Source: Vibrio agarivorans (GTDB taxonomy: Bacteria > Pseudomonadota > Gammaproteobacteria > Enterobacterales > Vibrionaceae). Taken from it: a stretch of 64,000 nt of DNA. Below the pieces are notes generated by a model. That model saw only the letters and a list, made by a program, of their open reading frames with translations, made no database searches and was not told where the DNA came from. The DNA lies in NCBI RefSeq assembly GCF_030409635.1, contig NZ_JAUFQF010000004.1:1584241-1648240 (forward strand). The letters run 5' to 3'. This document shows positions 8,535 to 19,017 of this stretch, piece by piece; within the stretch, counting starts at the first letter, position 1; the number at the start of each line of letters is the position of its first letter. The translations under genes were made by a program, and so were the position numbers.

Positions 8535-8740
8535 ACAGACACAGCAATCTTAGATTGTAGTGCCACACAGAAAGCAAACATGCCCTGTGCGGTGAAAAGG
8601 AAATCAATTGGTGAACACAGAAATAATCAAGTTGTGAGCCAAGTCTTCAAGGAACCAAGTCCGTTCATCATTATCAGCAGGTCCTACCTATACTCAATAG
8701 GCACTGTTGAACTAATTTTGAATATTGATCGGAGATAGAA

Positions 8741-9517
8741 ATGAGCGATTTAAACACAGCAGCACTACGTGCATTAAAACTAATGGACCTAACTACGCTG
8801 AATGACAACGATACAGACGCGAAAGTAATTCAACTGTGTCACGATGCAAAAACAGCAGTTGGCAACACTGCAGCTATCTGTATTTACCCACGCTTTATTC
8901 CTATTGCGAAGAAAACACTACGCGAACAAGGTACACCAGATGTACGCATCGCTACGGTAACTAACTTCCCTCATGGTAACGACGACATCGACATTGCCGT
9001 TGCAGAGACAAAAGCAGCGGTGGCTTACGGTGCCGACGAGGTAGATGTAGTATTCCCATACCGTGCACTGATTGCGGGTGATGAAAACGTTGGCTTTGAA
9101 CTGGTTAAGCAGTGTAAAGCAGCGTGTGGTGATGTGTTGTTGAAAGTGATCATCGAAACAGGTGAACTTAAAGAAGAAGCATTGATCAAGAAAGCTTCTC
9201 AAATCTGTATCGAAGCAGGCGCTGACTTCATCAAGACATCAACAGGTAAAGTGCCAGTAAACGCAACGCCAGAATATGCACGCATGATGCTTGAAGTAAT
9301 TCGTGATATGAACGTTGCTGAAACGGTTGGCTTTAAGCCTGCTGGTGGTGTTCGCACGGCAGAAGATGCTGCGCAATATCTAGCAATGGCTGACGAGATC
9401 CTAGGCGACAACTGGGTTGATGCTCGTCACTACCGTTTTGGCGCGTCTAGCTTGCTAACAAACCTTCTAAATACATTAAATGTAACAGACGAAACGGCTG
9501 ATCCTTCAGCTTACTAA
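8741..9517 (+). CDS. deoC: Deoxyribose-phosphate aldolase
   Basis: A 258-residue class I aldolase (E. coli 259 aa) that splits 2-deoxyribose-5-phosphate into glyceraldehyde-3-phosphate and acetaldehyde, the last step of deoxynucleoside catabolism. The Schiff-base Lys165 is in FIKTSTGK, the second catalytic lysine Lys199 is in [11 protein letters not shown], and Asp102 in DEVDVVFP completes the proton relay. RBS CGGAGA precedes the start. It is the first enzyme gene of deoCABD, all on the plus strand with short gaps, and probably shares control by the operator elements upstream of xapX. Confidence 0.97.
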   Translation: MSDLNTAALRALKLMDLTTLNDNDTDAKVIQLCHDAKTAVGNTAAICIYPRFIPIAKKTLREQGTPDVRIATVTNFPHGNDDIDIAVAETKAAVAYGADEVDVVFPYRALIAGDENVGFELVKQCKAACGDVLLKVIIETGELKEEALIKKASQICIEAGADFIKTSTGKVPVNATPEYARMMLEVIRDMNVAETVGFKPAGGVRTAEDAAQYLAMADEILGDNWVDARHYRFGASSLLTNLLNTLNVTDETADPSAY

Positions 9518-9539
9518 TAGCAATAACGTTTGTTCTGAT

Positions 9540-9579
9540 GAGGGGAGTTTTCCCCTCTCTATCGCTTATTTGCGATAGA
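9540..9579 (+). other. Two adjacent hairpins in the deoC-deoA gap
   Basis: GAGGGGA/TCCCCTC (9540-9557, loop GTTT) is directly followed by TCTATCGC/GCGATAGA (9558-9579). Neither has a T tract, so they are more likely mRNA processing or stability elements than terminators. They lie in the 102-bp gap between deoC and deoA. Confidence 0.6.
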
Positions 9580-9619
9580 ACCTCTGATTCTACATCCACG
9601 AGTTACGTGGGAGGCACTG

Positions 9620-10948
9620 ATGTATTTACCTCAAGAAATCATTCGTAAAAAACGTGACGGCGAAGTCCTCACAGACGAAGAGATTCAATTCTTTATTCAA
9701 GGCGTCGCTAACGACAGCGTCTCAGAAGGCCAAATTGCAGCGTTTGCAATGGCGATATTTTTCAATGAAATGACGATGCCTGAGCGTATCGCACTGACCT
9801 GTGCAATGCGTGATTCTGGCATGGTGATTGATTGGGACCACATGAACTTTGGTGGCCCTATTGTCGACAAACACTCTACCGGTGGTGTGGGTGATGTGAC
9901 CTCTCTTATGCTTGGCCCAATGGTGGCAGCATGTGGTGGTTTTGTACCAATGATTTCTGGCCGTGGCCTTGGTCATACTGGCGGAACACTGGATAAGCTA
10001 GAGTCGATTCCTGGCTACAATATTACCCCTACCAACGAGGTGTTTGGTGAAGTAACGAAAGATGCTGGTGTGGCGATCATCGGTCAAACTGGCGATCTTG
10101 CTCCAGCAGACAAGCGTGTTTATGCCACGCGTGATATTACGGCAACCGTAGACAACATCTCTTTGATCACCGCTTCCATTCTATCTAAGAAACTGGCCGC
10201 TGGCCTTGAGTCTCTAGTGATGGATGTCAAAGTGGGATCAGGTGCTTTCATGCCAACGTACGAAGCCTCTGAAGAGCTAGCGCGTTCGATCGTTGCAGTC
10301 GCCAATGGCGCAGGCACAAAAACCACCGCCATTTTAACCGACATGAACCAAGTGTTGGCCTCTTCGGCTGGTAATGCGCTTGAGGTTCGTGAAGCGGTTC
10401 AGTTCCTAACGGGTGAATACCGTAACCCTCGTCTCTACGAAGTGACCATGGCTCTTTGTGCAGAGATGTTGGTACTGGCTAAACTGGCTTCAAACAGTGA
10501 CGTTGCACGTAACAAATTGCAAGCGGTGTTGGATAACGGCAAAGCGGCAGAGTGCTTCGGTAAGATGATTGCGGGCCTTGGTGGTCCAGACGACTTTATC
10601 GAGAACTACGACAACTACCTAGCGAAAGCTGACATCATTCAGCCTGTATTTGCTGACCAAGTGGGCGTCGTGAGTGCGATGGACACACGTGCGATTGGTA
10701 TGGCAGTGGTTGGCATGGGGGGCGGTCGCCGCGTTGCGACAGATAGCATCGATTATGCCGTGGGTTTCGATCAGTTTATTCGCCTAGGCGAAGTTGCCGA
10801 TGAGAACAAGCCATTAGCTATCATTCACGCACGCACCGAAGCGCAGTGGCAAGAGGCGGCACAGGCACTGAAAGCCGCTATTGTGGTAGGCGGTGAATAT
10901 CAGCCCACTCCTGACGTTTATCGACAAATTCGTGCCGAAGACGTATAG
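9620..10948 (+). CDS. deoA: Thymidine phosphorylase
   Basis: A 442-residue class II nucleoside phosphorylase (E. coli 440 aa) that converts thymidine and phosphate to thymine and 2-deoxyribose-1-phosphate in the cytosol. The phosphate-binding motif [11 protein letters not shown] is at about residues 82-92 and the long family signature [16 protein letters not shown] follows near residue 113. RBS GGGAGG is 9 bases before the start. It is followed 40 bp later by deoB, whose product converts the released deoxyribose-1-phosphate to the 5-phosphate used by DeoC. Confidence 0.97.
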   Translation: MYLPQEIIRKKRDGEVLTDEEIQFFIQGVANDSVSEGQIAAFAMAIFFNEMTMPERIALTCAMRDSGMVIDWDHMNFGGPIVDKHSTGGVGDVTSLMLGPMVAACGGFVPMISGRGLGHTGGTLDKLESIPGYNITPTNEVFGEVTKDAGVAIIGQTGDLAPADKRVYATRDITATVDNISLITASILSKKLAAGLESLVMDVKVGSGAFMPTYEASEELARSIVAVANGAGTKTTAILTDMNQVLASSAGNALEVREAVQFLTGEYRNPRLYEVTMALCAEMLVLAKLASNSDVARNKLQAVLDNGKAAECFGKMIAGLGGPDDFIENYDNYLAKADIIQPVFADQVGVVSAMDTRAIGMAVVGMGGGRRVATDSIDYAVGFDQFIRLGEVADENKPLAIIHARTEAQWQEAAQALKAAIVVGGEYQPTPDVYRQIRAEDV

Positions 10949-10988
10949 ATTTTGCTGAGTTGGCTAAGCCAGCTCTAAGGATAATGTT

Positions 10989-12209
10989 ATGAAAAGAGCG
11001 TTTATTTTAGTTCTTGATTCGTTTGGTATCGGCGCTGCTGGTGACGCAGATAAGTTCGGTGATGTGGGCTCAGATACAATGGGACACATTGCGGATGAGT
11101 GCGCTGCAGGTCGCGCAGATAACGATGAGCGTTCAGGCCCATTAACACTACCCAACCTATCAAAGCTAGGTTTGGCTATGGCGCACAAAGAGTCTACGGG
11201 TCGTCTCGCCCCAGGTCTTCGTGACGATATAGAGGTGATTGGTGCTTATGGTCATGCAGCAGAGCTTTCTTCAGGTAAAGACACGCCATCAGGTCACTGG
11301 GAGATCGCGGGTGTCCCAGTGCTGTTTGATTGGGGTTACTTCACCGATAAAGAGAACAGCTTTCCGAAAGAGCTCACTGACCGCATTCTTTCTCGTGCTG
11401 GTCTTGATGGCTTCCTGGGCAACTGTCATGCATCAGGTACTCAGGTGTTGGACGACCTTGGTGAAGAGCACATGCGCACCGGCTTACCTATCTTCTATAC
11501 CTCAGCAGACTCTGTATTCCAGATTGCTTGTCATGAAGAGACGTTTGGTCTTGAACGCTTGCTAGAGCTTTGTCAGATTGCTCGCGAGGAGCTTGAAGAC
11601 CACAACATTGGCCGAGTGATTGCGCGTCCGTTTGTCGGGGCAGGTAAAGGCCAGTTTGAGCGCACAGGTAACCGCCGCGACCTTTCAGTCGAGCCGCCAT
11701 CAGAGACTGTTCTACAGAAACTTGTTGATGAAAAGCAAGGTGAAGTGGTTTCTATCGGTAAAATTGCAGACATCTATGCCAACTGTGGTATCACCAAAAA
11801 AGTGAAAGCGACAGGCATTCCAGCGCTATTTGAAGCAACGCTTGAAGAGATTCAAAAAGCGGGTGACAACACGATAGTGTTCACAAACTTTGTAGACTTT
11901 GATTCAGCTTATGGCCACCGCCGCAACGTTGCAGGCTACGCTGGCGCACTGGAGTACTTTGACGGTCGCATCAATGAAGTGTTAGACATCATGCAAGATG
12001 ATGATGTATTAATTCTGACGGCAGACCACGGTTGTGACCCAACCTGGCCGGGTACGGATCACACTCGTGAGCATATCCCAGTGATTGTTTACGGTAAAAA
12101 AGTACCGGCAGGCTCGTTAGGTTTGCGTGACAGCTTTGCAGACATTGGTCAAACATTGGCGTCTTACTTCGGTACAAGCCCAATGGACTACGGTAAAAAC
12201 TTTCTATAA
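10989..12209 (+). CDS. deoB: Phosphopentomutase
   Basis: A 406-residue alkaline-phosphatase-superfamily enzyme (E. coli 407 aa) that interconverts ribose or deoxyribose 1- and 5-phosphates using two Mn2+ ions. The N-terminal metal motif [14 protein letters not shown], the loop KDTPSGHWE carrying the threonine that is phosphorylated in this family, and the C-terminal metal motifs ADHGCDPTW and [11 protein letters not shown] are all present. It links the phosphorylases DeoA and DeoD to the aldolase DeoC. The start follows TAAGGATAATGTT. Confidence 0.97.
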   Translation: MKRAFILVLDSFGIGAAGDADKFGDVGSDTMGHIADECAAGRADNDERSGPLTLPNLSKLGLAMAHKESTGRLAPGLRDDIEVIGAYGHAAELSSGKDTPSGHWEIAGVPVLFDWGYFTDKENSFPKELTDRILSRAGLDGFLGNCHASGTQVLDDLGEEHMRTGLPIFYTSADSVFQIACHEETFGLERLLELCQIAREELEDHNIGRVIARPFVGAGKGQFERTGNRRDLSVEPPSETVLQKLVDEKQGEVVSIGKIADIYANCGITKKVKATGIPALFEATLEEIQKAGDNTIVFTNFVDFDSAYGHRRNVAGYAGALEYFDGRINEVLDIMQDDDVLILTADHGCDPTWPGTDHTREHIPVIVYGKKVPAGSLGLRDSFADIGQTLASYFGTSPMDYGKNFL

Positions 12210-12289
12210 ATCACCCGTGTGAGGCGCTGGCCTCACACCTATAAATTCTTACTCTCTAGAAAACTAGAATCGAAATAAAGGAATAAATA

Positions 12290-13009
12290 ATGGCTACTCC
12301 TCACATTAATGCAGAAATGGGTGCTTTCGCTGACGTTGTTCTAATGCCGGGCGACCCACTACGTGCAAAATACATTGCTGAAACTTTCCTCGATGACGTT
12401 GTTCAAGTTTGTGACGTACGTAATATGTTTGGCTACACAGGTACTTACAAAGGCCGTAAGATATCTGTAATGGGTCACGGTATGGGTATCCCTTCATGCT
12501 CAATCTACGTAACAGAACTGATCAAAGATTTTGGTGTCAAGAAAGTCATTCGTGTAGGTAGCTGTGGTGCAGTGCGTGACGATGTGAATCTGCGTGATGT
12601 TGTGATTGGTATGGGTGCATGTACCGACTCTAAAGTAAACCGCATTCGTTTCAAAGATCATGACTTCGCGGCTATCGCTGACTACGACATGGTTCGTAAC
12701 GCAGAAAAAGCAGCAAAAGCTCGCGGTATCGATGTGAAAATCGGTAACCTATTCTCAGCTGAGTTGTTCTACACACCAGATCCAGAAATGTTCGACGTAA
12801 TGGACAAATACGGCATCCTAGGTGTAGAGATGGAAGCGGCAGGTATCTACGGTATCGCAGCGGAATATGGTGCTAAAGCTCTGGCTATTTGTACTGTATC
12901 GGACCACATCAAACGTGGCGAACAAACCACTTCTGATGAGCGTCAAACCACATTCAATGAGATGATGGAAATTGCACTAGATTCTGTTCTTCTTGGTGAT
13001 GAAGAGTAA
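12290..13009 (+). CDS. deoD: Purine nucleoside phosphorylase DeoD
   Basis: A 239-residue high-molecular-mass (hexameric type) purine nucleoside phosphorylase, the same length as E. coli DeoD. It phosphorolyses purine (deoxy)nucleosides to base and sugar-1-phosphate. Visible motifs are [12 protein letters not shown] near residue 20 (phosphate site), [18 protein letters not shown] and [10 protein letters not shown] with the catalytic Asp. It is the last gene of deoCABD and is followed by a strong terminator. RBS AAGGAAT precedes the start. Confidence 0.97.
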   Translation: MATPHINAEMGAFADVVLMPGDPLRAKYIAETFLDDVVQVCDVRNMFGYTGTYKGRKISVMGHGMGIPSCSIYVTELIKDFGVKKVIRVGSCGAVRDDVNLRDVVIGMGACTDSKVNRIRFKDHDFAAIADYDMVRNAEKAAKARGIDVKIGNLFSAELFYTPDPEMFDVMDKYGILGVEMEAAGIYGIAAEYGAKALAICTVSDHIKRGEQTTSDERQTTFNEMMEIALDSVLLGDEE

Positions 13010-13051
13010 TCTTATCTAGTGATGCTTTGAGTGATTAAAGCTTAGATAAAA

Positions 13052-13083
13052 CAAAGCCCGAGAAGTGAGAACTTTCGGGCTTT
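13052..13083. terminator. Bidirectional terminator between deoD and the TRIC-channel gene
   Basis: CAAAGCCCGA and TCGGGCTTTG pair around a GAAGTGAGAACT-type loop. It lies between convergent deoD and the minus-strand operon end at 13100 and can stop both transcripts. Confidence 0.85.
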
Positions 13084-13099
13084 GTCGTATTTGGATGGG

Positions 13100-13738
13100 C
13101 TAGTTTTGCGGCTTAATGGCAAAGGTTGGCAGAGATAAGTGCCAACGAATTGCACCTAGGCGAATAATCAGTGTAGAACTCACGCCGGCAGCTAACGCGG
13201 TGGTTGTGTCGTAACCCAGCGCTAAAGCACCTGTGTGGAACATACCACCTAAAATACACGCAGTGGCGTAAACTTCGCTTCGAAGCACCATTGGTATCTC
13301 ACGGGCGAGTACATCACGAATGATGCCGCCGCCGCAGCCAGTGATTACCCCCATGATGATCGCCACCATGTAAGAGTCTTGGAACATCAATGCTTTTTCA
13401 ACACCAATACTCACAAACACCGCTAAACCAATCGCATCGCTGACAGGAAGCACCCACCAAGGAAGCCTTTTCGGTCTGCGCACCACTAGCATAGTGAGAA
13501 TACACGTCACCAAAATGACGGTCAGATAGGTGGTATCGCCAATCCAAAAAACCGGGGTTGCACCCAGCGCCATATCTCGAATGGTGCCGCCACCGATCGC
13601 CGTTACACTTCCTAGTACAATCACGCCGAAAGGATCCATTTTCAGACGTCCCGCTAGTAGAACTCCCGAGACTGCAAAGACTGCAGTTCCGAACAGATCT
13701 ACTGTATACAAAAGTAGAGTGTCCATAGCTGTGAACAT
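13100..13738 (-). CDS. Trimeric intracellular cation channel family protein (YadS/UPF0126)
   Basis: A 212-residue membrane protein with about seven hydrophobic helices made of two similar halves. The repeated glycine motifs AIGGGTIRDMALG and GCGGGIIRDVLARE are the hallmark of the prokaryotic TRIC (UPF0126) family of K+-permeable channels. In E. coli the homologue yadS follows mtn and btuF, the same order as here, so it is the last gene of the mtn-cbiB-like-btuF-yadS operon. The start is not well decided: the ATG at 13738 and one four codons later both lack a clear ribosome binding site. Confidence 0.85.
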   Translation of the reverse strand: MFTAMDTLLLYTVDLFGTAVFAVSGVLLAGRLKMDPFGVIVLGSVTAIGGGTIRDMALGATPVFWIGDTTYLTVILVTCILTMLVVRRPKRLPWWVLPVSDAIGLAVFVSIGVEKALMFQDSYMVAIIMGVITGCGGGIIRDVLAREIPMVLRSEVYATACILGGMFHTGALALGYDTTTALAAGVSSTLIIRLGAIRWHLSLPTFAIKPQN

Positions 13739-13794
13739 AATAACTAACAGAGAATGAGGCGGATTGTACGCAGTTTAAGGAGCTTAGAAAAGCG

Positions 13795-14652
13795 CTATGG
13801 CAAACGTTTTCTGCGCACCTGATCCAGATATTGGCAAACTTGCTCTATCGCTAATAAAGTTCTTTCTGTTGGGCGGTTGATCCAGTCCGCAGTGAGTGTC
13901 CAAATATGCTGATTTTTGACCGCTGGGACTTGGTTCTCCCAAGGTTTCCACAGCGCAACATCATAAATGTCGTGATAGGACGTAAAAAGCACTTCAGGCT
14001 GCGCAACAACAACTTGCTCTAGCCCGACCTGTGGGTAGGGGACACTGCTGTGAGCGAATATGTTTTCTCCACCACATAGCGCAAAGACTTCGGCAGGCCA
14101 ATTGCCATCTGATACGGTGATGATAGGCGCGGCGCTGAGTTGATAAAAATAGCGAACAGGCTGCTGCTGTTGGTTGTGCGCTTTGATGGACTGTAACTGT
14201 TGAGTAAAGTTCTCGGCTTTTTTAATGCCAACCTCAGGGTTCTCTGAATATTGGCTAAGTTCGGCAATCACACGAGGAATGTCTTCAATGGCTTTGCTAT
14301 CCGTATAATAGACAGTAAAACCAAGCGCTTTAAGCTGCTCTAATGGCTTTTGAGGATTGCCTGCACGCCATGCAAGAATGAGATCCGGCTTGAGTGCCAC
14401 GATACGCTCTACATTAATGCTTTTATAGTTCGCTACGCGCTCCAAGCCTTTGGCTTGCTCAGGGTAATCACTGTATTCACTAACGGCCAATAATTTATCG
14501 CCCAAACCTGCACTATATGCTAGCTCAGTGGAAGAGGGGGCAAGGGAAATAACTCGCTGCGCAGCGTTGGGGTTTGCTTCATCTTGTTGAGCCAATACTT
14601 GAAGCGGAACAAGCAGGTAGAAAAGGGAGAAGCATAACAATATCTTAAACAT
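13795..14652 (-). CDS. btuF: Vitamin B12 ABC transporter substrate-binding protein
   Basis: A 285-residue periplasmic binding protein for cobalamin (E. coli BtuF 266 aa). It starts with a signal peptide (hydrophobic residues 2-20, then LAQQDEA) and continues with RVISLAPSSTELAYSAG, typical of BtuF, then SEYSDYP, a long linking helix in the middle and WINRPTERTLLAIEQVC near the C-terminus. It would deliver B12 to BtuCD, which is not in the window. Its place between mtn and a yadS homologue is the conserved E. coli arrangement, here with a CbiB-like gene inserted. Confidence 0.92.
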   Translation of the reverse strand: MFKILLCFSLFYLLVPLQVLAQQDEANPNAAQRVISLAPSSTELAYSAGLGDKLLAVSEYSDYPEQAKGLERVANYKSINVERIVALKPDLILAWRAGNPQKPLEQLKALGFTVYYTDSKAIEDIPRVIAELSQYSENPEVGIKKAENFTQQLQSIKAHNQQQQPVRYFYQLSAAPIITVSDGNWPAEVFALCGGENIFAHSSVPYPQVGLEQVVVAQPEVLFTSYHDIYDVALWKPWENQVPAVKNQHIWTLTADWINRPTERTLLAIEQVCQYLDQVRRKRLP

Positions 14653-14713
14653 AATAGTCCTAATAGCATTCAGGGCTCTTTATCAAGCTGAGGGGGAGCG
14701 GTTGCTGCTAACG

Positions 14714-15664
14714 TCACAGCCCCTGATGAATCACACTCAAGAGTAAGCTAGAGCCCAGAATCCAAATGATAAGGCGTGAGAAAATTAGCTGGCGTAGTTG
14801 CGATAAGTGAATGGCGGCAGGGGCAATGCGCCCGCCAATTTTGGCTCTGACACTTTTTCTCGCATCATAAATTGCTGGCCCACCGAGTGACAGTTCATAC
14901 TTAGCTGCGCTTGAGATCAATAACCAACTTGGGCCGGGCAATGGCCAAGATTTATGCTGAACCTGAAGAAGTGCAACGCTCTGTTTGGCGCGGTGGCCAC
15001 ACAGAATCAAAAGGCTAAACAGCTTGAGCGGGATGTAATCAAGCACAGCGGTCAAGCGCGTTGCTGCACGGCCAAACGCGAAATAATTTTGCCGTGAGGG
15101 AGACCAGACTCGAGCCAGTTCCACCGTCAAGCGATAGATAAATGCGCCAATGCCGCCGAGTAAGCAATACCAAAAAAGCACAGCAATCACACCACGCCCC
15201 ATTGCGAGCAAGTAGGTTTCAGCGCCAGCTTTACCAAGTCCAAGTAGGGAGAGGGAATCGGTTTCACGGTTTACCCACGGCTTTAGCAATTGACGAGCCT
15301 GGGTTTTGTCCTCATTGGCCATAGCTAGGCTGAGTTGACGTATCAAGGCGTCTGAGTTGCGCCAATCGAGAGCGAGTAACAGTAGTGCGAGTTGATATAA
15401 CTCGTTTTGCCAAACCAAAGGTTGCAGAGCAATGAGTATGGTGACGGCAGGGAGCAGCATCAGCATTACAGACAGCCACCCCGCGAGCATCGCTTGGTTT
15501 GGGTTGGTGCTGTTTACTTTGTCTGATAGCTGTACGGCAAAGCGGCGCCACAGTTCCATTGGGTGGCTTTGCCGAGGAATAGGAACGAGCAGTTGTAATA
15601 CGATGGCGCCCCACATAATGAGCACCATCCCATTGCCATATAGCTGTTCGATAACGTCTTCCAT
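14714..15664 (-). CDS. CbiB/CobD-like cobalamin biosynthesis membrane protein
   Basis: A 316-residue integral membrane protein resembling adenosylcobinamide-phosphate synthase (CbiB/CobD), with SHPMELWRRF near residue 35, GKAGAETYLLAMGRGVIAVLFW in pieces near residue 135, GGIGAFIYR, and SYELSLGGPAIYDARK-like features towards the C-terminus. CbiB joins aminopropanol phosphate to cobyric acid in B12 assembly. It lies between mtn and btuF, so a role in cobamide remodelling next to B12 uptake is likely, but no other cob genes are in the window. The start at 15664 has AAGG upstream; a longer frame would overlap mtn. Confidence 0.78.
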   Translation of the reverse strand: MEDVIEQLYGNGMVLIMWGAIVLQLLVPIPRQSHPMELWRRFAVQLSDKVNSTNPNQAMLAGWLSVMLMLLPAVTILIALQPLVWQNELYQLALLLLALDWRNSDALIRQLSLAMANEDKTQARQLLKPWVNRETDSLSLLGLGKAGAETYLLAMGRGVIAVLFWYCLLGGIGAFIYRLTVELARVWSPSRQNYFAFGRAATRLTAVLDYIPLKLFSLLILCGHRAKQSVALLQVQHKSWPLPGPSWLLISSAAKYELSLGGPAIYDARKSVRAKIGGRIAPAAIHLSQLRQLIFSRLIIWILGSSLLLSVIHQGL

Positions 15665-15683
15665 GACAACCTTCTTCAGGAGA

Positions 15684-16379
15684 TTACTTGAGTAATTCAA
15701 CCATCTTAATCACCATCTCAGAAGAGCTTTGCGCCGCAAGCGGTAAGAACTCTTCGAAACTCATTGGTGACTCTTTGTCTGCTACATCAGAGATAGCGCG
15801 AACCACGACAAATGGTGTGTTGAACTGATGACAGGCTTGAGCAATGGCAGCCGCTTCCATCTCAACCGCGATAACGCTTGGGAAGTGAGTGCGAATGAAG
15901 GCTTGGCGCTCTGGTGTGCAAACAAAGGCATCACCCGTACAGATAAGGCCACGAACGGCGTGCTTGTCTTCCATTTGCTGCAAGGCTTGCTCTGCAATTT
16001 TCATCAGCTTTTCATCTGATTTGAATGCAGCAGGTTGGCCAGCCATTTGACCAATTTCGTAACCGAAAGCCGTTACGTCCGCATCATGGTGGCGAACTTC
16101 TGTTGAGATAACCACATCACCTAGGTTCAGCGTAGAATCAAAACCACCTGCAGAGCCAGTGTTAATAACAACATCTGGTTGATATTCATCTAGAAGGATT
16201 GCAGTACCTACCGCCGCAGCTACTTTACCGATACCAGATTGCAGTAGTACCACATCAACGCCATTCAACTCACCTGAGAAGAAAGAACAGCCGCCTTTTT
16301 CTGCATGTTCAAGATTAATAAGCGCGTTTTTTAGGATAGAAACTTCTTGTTCCATCGCACCGATGATGCCGATTTTCAT
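15684..16379 (-). CDS. mtn: 5'-methylthioadenosine/S-adenosylhomocysteine nucleosidase
   Basis: A 231-residue nucleosidase (E. coli Pfs/Mtn 232 aa) that cleaves adenine from MTA, SAH and 5'-deoxyadenosine. It supports methionine recycling and makes S-ribosylhomocysteine, the precursor used by LuxS for autoinducer-2. The N-terminal [13 protein letters not shown] carries catalytic Glu12, the nucleoside-binding segment is [10 protein letters not shown], and [10 protein letters not shown] holds the catalytic Asp198. It is the first gene of the minus-strand operon leading to btuF. Confidence 0.97.
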   Translation of the reverse strand: MKIGIIGAMEQEVSILKNALINLEHAEKGGCSFFSGELNGVDVVLLQSGIGKVAAAVGTAILLDEYQPDVVINTGSAGGFDSTLNLGDVVISTEVRHHDADVTAFGYEIGQMAGQPAAFKSDEKLMKIAEQALQQMEDKHAVRGLICTGDAFVCTPERQAFIRTHFPSVIAVEMEAAAIAQACHQFNTPFVVVRAISDVADKESPMSFEEFLPLAAQSSSEMVIKMVELLK

Positions 16380-16681
16380 ATTGGGGTTCCAAGTGTCTGG
16401 GATGAAATAATAGTGAGGGTAAGAATACCAGAGAAGGCCAATTGAGTTCTATTGTTGTTCACGTAAATCAATAGTAGTTGTTGGTTTATGGTAACTAAAA
16501 TGCTGAAAGTATGAGTGTATTTCTTTGGGGGCGTGTTATCTCGTTTCAGCGTACAGCAATTTTTTGTGAAGCAAAATCACACCGTAAGTTACGTGCTAGA
16601 AGTTGAAATACTTGCTTAACAAAAGTGTCATTTATTCCATCTACCTTGCCCCTCAATTATCCTTCACCACTGAGAAGTAAG

Positions 16682-18832
16682 ATGAAATTAAGAGCTGTAT
16701 CTCTTGCCGTTTTAGGTGCATTAGCACTTGCAGGCTGCAATTCTGAATCAAGTAATGATGACCAATCACCAGCAGTACCTCTTGAGGGGCTAAAAGTTGC
16801 GTTTATGCCAGACATCCATTTTCATGATGTTTATGGTGTGTTTGAAGACGGGTCATTTGACGGCTTGCCTAACAGTATTTCTGGTAAGAATGCCACTATT
16901 CGTACCATGCAGGCACAGATGAACTCGACTCGTCTATTTAACGAAAACTACTTTGCCATCATAGCGGCTCTCGATGACGTGGTTGCTCGTGGAATTAAAT
17001 ATGTTGCACTTCCTGGTGACTTTAGCGATGACGGTCAGCCTATCCATATGCGTGGTCTCGTTAGTATCTTTGATGAATACCGTGAAAAGCACGGCCTTGA
17101 GTTCTTTGCTGCGCCGGGTAACCACGACCCTGTTCGTCCATTTACGATTGATGCAGGTAAAGGTGGTCCAACTAGCGGTGGAGACGGTGGTTTCCTTGGT
17201 GAAGATGGTAAAGAAATCCGTATTTTCTCTACAGGGCATAAGGTCTGTACTGATGAAGATGTTGATGATAGCGAAATGCAAACCATCTGTACCGATGAGA
17301 TGCAGGAGTGGGGTTACTTTGAGATTATGGATATCTTAGGTCACCATGGTTTCTTCCCTCAGCCTGAGTATGTTTACTTCGAAACGCCTTATAGCTCAGA
17401 TGAAGCGCGTGAAAACTACTCACTCGCACTTGCTCAAGAAGAAGCCGCCTTTGAAAAGCGTCAGTATGAGATTTGTCACCAAGGCTCTGGTGGTGAATAC
17501 AAAGAAGATGACTTTACGGATTGTTCTTATATTCCAGACTCCACTTATCTGGTTGAGCCGGTAGAAGGTCTGTGGTTGATGGCGATTGATGCCAATGTTT
17601 ACAAGCCAAAAGCGGGCTCGGGTGAAGGTTCAACTGACGGCAATGATTTCGATGGCAGTTCAAATGCGGGCTACAACATGATGTTAACGCATAAAAAACA
17701 CGTTATCGACTGGATCGAAGATACGGTTAAAGCGGCTAAAGAGCAGAACAAAGTTCTATTCTCATTCAGTCACTTTCCAATGACAGATTTCTACAACGGA
17801 GCCTCTGAAGAGATTGAAGATATCTTCGGTGAAGGCAACTTCCAGTTGGGTCGTGAGCCTGAAGATGATACGAGTAAAGCGTTGGCACAAACGGGTTTGA
17901 GCATTCACGTAGGCGGTCACATGCACTTCAACGACACGGGTATGAAGCAGTATGCTATCGATGGTGAAACTTACACCCTGTTTAATATTCAAGCGCCGTC
18001 ATTGGCGGGCTATATCCCAGCTTATAAAATCTTGGAAGTTAAGCCGGATAATCAAGTGGAAGTAGAAACCGCTATCATCGAAGACGTGCCACGCTTTGAC
18101 GAGTTATTTGAGCACTACGCTGAAGAGCAAGCGCACCTGCAAGCAATTGATAAAGAAGATCGTTGGAATGCAGATATCCTAACGGCTGAAACCTATTATG
18201 AGCTGACTGACTGGCATATTCGTGAATTAACACGTCTTCGCTTCCTTCCAAAGGAGTGGCCAGAAGACATTAAAACCATGTTGTTTAACATGGATGGTGA
18301 CCAAATGTTGACGCTATCTCAGCTTGAAACTGATATTTCGGTTTGTCAGCTACGCTATGCACTAAGCGAAATCTCTGATATCGAACCTTGCGTTGAATTA
18401 ACCGATAGCGAAGAGACCCTTGAGCAGTTTATGCGCGAATGGGCAATTGCTAAGCTTAAAGCGCGTGACTTGGCTCGTAGTGAGGGGTTAACTCTGGCTC
18501 ACTTTGCTCTATGGAATGGTAGAGACCTAGCGGAAGATTTCTACCGTCTACGTAATGCAGATGAGCTGGCTTTCCGTGACATTGAAGCAGACCGCCTGAC
18601 TCAGTATAAGCTATTGAGTGAGACGCTTTCTGAGATGGAAATTGATGTCTCGCTTGAAGATGAAGACGCGGGTGACACCACTGTGGGCGATGTGTTCAAA
18701 GTGCGCTTTGGGACGCTGTTCTACGTGATTGACCGCTTCGCAACGGGTCAAGCGTCTGACAACTTCTTGATTGATGTTGAAAAAGGTGAACTGTACGACC
18801 TGAAAACAGTTTACGATCGCGATAGCTTATAA
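16682..18832 (+). CDS. Calcineurin-like metallophosphoesterase lipoprotein
   Basis: A 716-residue predicted lipoprotein: MKLRAVSLAVLGALALAGC has a clear lipobox (LAGC) with the acylated Cys19 followed by Asn. Metallophosphoesterase motifs appear in order as MPDIHFHD, PGDFSDDG, APGNHDP, FSHFPM and VGGHMHFND, so the two-metal site looks complete. The enzyme should act on phosphoesters in the periplasm or on the outer membrane; the substrate is unknown. The acidic C-terminal third (residues 500-716) has no domain I recognise. The ATG at 16682 is chosen because it begins the signal peptide; an in-frame GTG at 16625 would add 19 residues before it. Confidence 0.85.
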   Translation: MKLRAVSLAVLGALALAGCNSESSNDDQSPAVPLEGLKVAFMPDIHFHDVYGVFEDGSFDGLPNSISGKNATIRTMQAQMNSTRLFNENYFAIIAALDDVVARGIKYVALPGDFSDDGQPIHMRGLVSIFDEYREKHGLEFFAAPGNHDPVRPFTIDAGKGGPTSGGDGGFLGEDGKEIRIFSTGHKVCTDEDVDDSEMQTICTDEMQEWGYFEIMDILGHHGFFPQPEYVYFETPYSSDEARENYSLALAQEEAAFEKRQYEICHQGSGGEYKEDDFTDCSYIPDSTYLVEPVEGLWLMAIDANVYKPKAGSGEGSTDGNDFDGSSNAGYNMMLTHKKHVIDWIEDTVKAAKEQNKVLFSFSHFPMTDFYNGASEEIEDIFGEGNFQLGREPEDDTSKALAQTGLSIHVGGHMHFNDTGMKQYAIDGETYTLFNIQAPSLAGYIPAYKILEVKPDNQVEVETAIIEDVPRFDELFEHYAEEQAHLQAIDKEDRWNADILTAETYYELTDWHIRELTRLRFLPKEWPEDIKTMLFNMDGDQMLTLSQLETDISVCQLRYALSEISDIEPCVELTDSEETLEQFMREWAIAKLKARDLARSEGLTLAHFALWNGRDLAEDFYRLRNADELAFRDIEADRLTQYKLLSETLSEMEIDVSLEDEDAGDTTVGDVFKVRFGTLFYVIDRFATGQASDNFLIDVEKGELYDLKTVYDRDSL

Positions 18833-18863
18833 TTCGACACTGTATTAATAAAGTGTTGAACTC

Positions 18864-18890
18864 AAAGCCAGTCTAACGTGACTGGCTTTA
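18864..18890 (+). terminator. Terminator after the metallophosphoesterase gene
   Basis: AAAGCCAGT and ACTGGCTTT pair around CTAACGTG. The T tract is short. Confidence 0.75.
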
Positions 18891-18915
18891 TTCGTTATCT
18901 GCAATCAAATAGCGG

Positions 18916-18944
18916 TTGCTAACCCTAGAGGGTTCGCATATAAT
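18916..18944 (+). promoter_or_regulatory. Sigma-70 promoter of rpsO
   Basis: TTGCTA and a perfect TATAAT are spaced by exactly 17 bp, about 75 bp before the rpsO start. The GCGC following the -10 box fits a stringent-type discriminator of ribosomal genes. Confidence 0.75.
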
Positions 18945-19017
18945 TCGCGCTCCTCGTACCGGCTGAATCAGAGATTGGCGGTACAAATATTAACCTTACT
19001 CTTATTAGGAGAGAATT

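Noticed and set aside
8630..8650. CRP-like TGTGA element before deoC
   Set aside because: Only one half-site (TGTGA) fits; the second half (TCTTC) matches two of five positions.
16564..16581. CRP-like site TGTGA...TCACA between mtn and the metallophosphoesterase gene
   Set aside because: The half-sites are separated by seven rather than six bases, so CRP binding is unlikely.
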